From positions 186,001-250,000 of the forward strand of contig JAFABI010000073.1 in the NCBI GenBank assembly GCA_023426125.1: DNA of 64,000 nucleotides, written 5' to 3'. This DNA comes from Bacillota bacterium. Its GTDB lineage: Bacteria > Bacillota > Clostridia > Acetivibrionales > DTU013. Below the pieces are notes generated by a model. That model had not been told where the DNA came from. It ran no database searches and saw only the letters and a program-made list of their open reading frames with translations. Position numbers and translations under genes: made by a program. Of this stretch, positions 62,039 to 64,000 are shown one piece after another (position 1 is the first letter of the stretch; each line of letters begins with the position of its first letter).

Positions 62039-62671
62039 TTAACCGGAGGTAGGGGCAACTTCCACGATTTTTTCGACCACATTATTCCGATCCAAAATGA
62101 AAATGATAGCCTCAAGACCGCCCCAATAATCCGTACCTTGATAAGAATCGTTAAAAATATTATGATTGTCCACATAGAGGAAAGTATCCGCCAGGTCTAT
62201 ACCCTGCAAAACGATGTCAAGCGAACGCAAATTCATTGACGTTATTTTGCTGATATTATACTCTTGGAGGCCGTATTTTTGGTAAGCCGCCACTACATTT
62301 TTTTTGATCGAACCAACAGAAATGCCTTCACTTGTGACATAATTAGCGTCTTTATATACCGTCTGTAAAACAGTCCAATCGCCGGACGGATCTTGTAATT
62401 CAAACGTATCAAAGTCACGGTAATAGGCGATACGAAAGGGCCCATTCGCGTTTTGGCCGTTTGCGTAAACAAATAGGGTATCCTCGGCGTTATCGTTGGA
62501 CGGGTTTATGCAACGCATTGTTAAAAAATCCTTCGGATATGCAATCATACCGGCTTCACGACTTTGCAGGCTAAAATGGATGCTGACGTATATGATAAAA
62601 AGCAAAAGTAAAAACAGGCATACAAAAAGCAAAAGCCGCTGATAGGGACCTACCTTCTGAAAACGCAGCAT
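62039..62671 (-). CDS. Hypothetical single-pass membrane protein
   Basis: A 210-residue protein with one N-terminal membrane helix (~12-34) and an external, mixed-charge domain (~40-210). No family recognised. A DRNNVVEKI strand near the C-terminus and the general layout resemble small surface or lipoprotein-like proteins, but no lipobox is present. It lies between helD and ptsI with no obvious partners. Codon use is normal for the window. Confidence 0.7.
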   Translation of the reverse strand: MLRFQKVGPYQRLLLFVCLFLLLLFIIYVSIHFSLQSREAGMIAYPKDFLTMRCINPSNDNAEDTLFVYANGQNANGPFRIAYYRDFDTFELQDPSGDWTVLQTVYKDANYVTSEGISVGSIKKNVVAAYQKYGLQEYNISKITSMNLRSLDIVLQGIDLADTFLYVDNHNIFNDSYQGTDYWGGLEAIIFILDRNNVVEKIVEVAPTSG

Positions 62672-62845
62672 AACAACACCTCCTCGCAGGAACCCACTTG
62701 TGGAGATTAGAAAAATAGAAGTTAAAACCCATTAACCCGTGTGGACAAACCTGCCATTGCCGCACTCAGTTTCGTCGACCGTATATTATAATCCACAAGA
62801 TCTCTTTGATTATAATACATTTTTTCAGTGCCAATTGTCAATATA

Positions 62846-64000
62846 TTAACGGCAGAGTTCAAGGGCTCTAGCCGCATACTCAACAGCCTCCGCGGCTGTT
62901 GACAGGCCGGTAATATGCCTGGCGACATCCCGGGCATATTCCATGGTAGTAGTTCTGATCATCTTTTTCACAGCCGGTATCCTTGCAGCATTCATGCTGA
63001 ATTCTTTCATTCCCAGCCCCATAAGCACAAGTACCGAGGCAGGGTCAGAGGCCATTTCACCGCATGTGGAGACAGGTTTTCCACATTTTCCGGCAGCTTC
63101 GATGACCATGCCTATCAGCTTCAAAACTGCCGGATGCAGCGGCTGATGCAGATGAGAGACACTGGGGTTGCTTCTGTCCGCAGCAAGAACATACTGGCAG
63201 AGATCATTGGTCCCAATGCTTACAAAATCCACTTCCTTTAGCATGGAATCGATCATGATGGCAGCCGACGGCACTTCAATCATCAAGCCCACCCTGATAT
63301 CCCTGCCGAAGTTTTCGCCTTCACTTTCTAGCTGGGATCTGACCTGCTCCAGGATGCGGTTCGCTTCCCGCACTTCACTGACGCAGGTAATCATCGGGTA
63401 TAGTAAGGATAGCCGTCCGCAGGCGCCGGCTCTCAAAATCGCCCTTAATTGTGTTTTAAATATATCTAGCCTGTCCAGTGACACCCGAATGGATCTCCAG
63501 CCGAGGAACGGATTTGTTTCCTCGGGAAGGTTCAAACCTGGAAGCCTCTTGTCTCCGCCGGCGTCCAGAGTCCTTATGACCAGCGGCTTTCCCGCCAGCT
63601 TGAATGCCGCGGTTCTATACGCCTCCAGCTGAACATCCTCACAAGGCAGATGTTCACAGGCACTGTAAAGAAATTCGCTTCTGTACAGCCCTACGCCCTC
63701 GGCTCCGTATTTTAAAACGGTATCGATATCTTCAGGCGTATCAATATTGGCCATAAGCCTTATATGAAAACCGTCCGGCGTGTCGGCAGGGAGACCGGCG
63801 TCAACCCTGTCATCCTTAAAAATGACATTAAGACGTTCTGACATCCGCATGTAATGCTCCATTTGCTCCTTTTCCGGTGAAAGGATGACAGAACCTTCGA
63901 AGCCATCGACGATGATGCTTGAATAATTTTCGATTTCGGATATGGCTTTGCTGCCAAGCCCGAATACCGCGGGTATTCCCAGGGCCCGGGCCATAATTGC
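62846..64000 (-). CDS. ptsI: PTS enzyme I, C-terminal part (gene runs off the window)
   Basis: About 385 residues of phosphoenolpyruvate-protein phosphotransferase. The first visible residues, AIMARALGIPAVFGLG, lie just after the phospho-His site, which is off the right edge. The PEP-binding barrel follows, with GVGLYRSEFL, IRTLDAGGDKRLPG, the metal-binding EVPSAAIMIDSML, FVSIGTNDLCQYVLAADR and the catalytic Cys in STCGEMASDP. Enzyme I starts the phosphorelay to sugar PTS transporters; ptsH may lie upstream, out of view. Confidence 0.96.
   Translation of the reverse strand, partial: AIMARALGIPAVFGLGSKAISEIENYSSIIVDGFEGSVILSPEKEQMEHYMRMSERLNVIFKDDRVDAGLPADTPDGFHIRLMANIDTPEDIDTVLKYGAEGVGLYRSEFLYSACEHLPCEDVQLEAYRTAAFKLAGKPLVIRTLDAGGDKRLPGLNLPEETNPFLGWRSIRVSLDRLDIFKTQLRAILRAGACGRLSLLYPMITCVSEVREANRILEQVRSQLESEGENFGRDIRVGLMIEVPSAAIMIDSMLKEVDFVSIGTNDLCQYVLAADRSNPSVSHLHQPLHPAVLKLIGMVIEAAGKCGKPVSTCGEMASDPASVLVLMGLGMKEFSMNAARIPAVKKMIRTTTMEYARDVARHITGLSTAAEAVEYAARALELCR

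Noticed and set aside
1..64000. CRISPR array, prophage or complete insertion sequence
   Set aside because: No regularly spaced direct repeats, no cas, phage structural or transposase genes were seen; the repeats found are short and non-coding.

Overview
The window looks like a chromosomal segment of an endospore-forming Clostridia member. Sporulation genes include a SpoIID-domain protein, PdaA, YqfC, YqfD and CotJABC. The order yqfC-yqfD-phoH-pgpH-ybeY-dgkA-cdd-era-recO is the standard Firmicutes arrangement. Shine-Dalgarno sites are strong and TTG starts are common. The genus cannot be fixed from the sequence alone; a plant-polymer-degrading anaerobe fits the xylan locus. Both window edges cut genes (an FtsX-type permease on the left, PTS enzyme I on the right).

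Layout. 0-2 kb: end of an efflux ABC system (permease, HlyD-type adaptor) and a DUF4491 protein. 2.2-4.9 kb: zinc/manganese-type uptake genes znuA and znuCB, divergent around two Fur-family-like boxes. 5-7.9 kb: queA and a SpoIID-domain protein. 8.1-11.7 kb: lysine biosynthesis operon asd-dapA-dapB-ACT behind a consensus promoter, a lysine riboswitch and a terminator. 12-13.3 kb: a DUF624-like membrane protein with an acidic tail, and tRNA-Leu(GAG). 13.4-24.2 kb: a glucuronoxylan oligosaccharide locus (GH67 alpha-glucuronidase, two permeases, binding lipoprotein, and one polypeptide joining a SASA-type acetylesterase to a GH3 beta-xylosidase), with a divergent AraC regulator. 24.2-33.9 kb: the pdaA-yqfC-...-recO cluster. 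34-35.4 kb: two DUF881 paralogues. 36-39 kb: a nucleotidyltransferase/phosphomannomutase fusion and a lone CBM25-like protein. 39.4-45.4 kb: a complete folate operon (folE-pabA-pabB-pabC-HD hydrolase-folP-folBK).

45.8-53.6 kb is the accessory stretch: a truncated hydrolase between two repeat elements, a UMF1-type transporter with a PF00882-type protein, and an AT-rich section with a BlaI/M56 regulatory pair and its twin operators, an internally duplicated small protein, a frameshifted methyltransferase and a second PF00882 protein. 53.8-64 kb returns to core-type content: tRNA-Leu(CAA), a nitrilase-family amidase, the cotJABC spore-coat operon, a decayed leucine-rich-repeat gene, a dGTPase-like HD protein, an SDR, a HelD-type ATPase, an orphan membrane protein and ptsI.

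The least expected structure is in the repeats. At least five families of short palindromic or MITE-like elements sit between genes: three ~100-150 bp elements with TAAG(C/T)AC ends, three with GGGGCTGTCT-type ends, a 48-bp hairpin module present twice about 54 kb apart, GGGGACA-ended elements inserted twice within the yqfC-recO operon, and a dispersed GTGTAGGGGCACGCATTG motif. The best functional leads are the HD hydrolase inside the folate operon (a candidate for the often missing dihydroneopterin phosphate phosphatase), the esterase/xylosidase fusion, and the lone two-ACT protein in the lysine operon.
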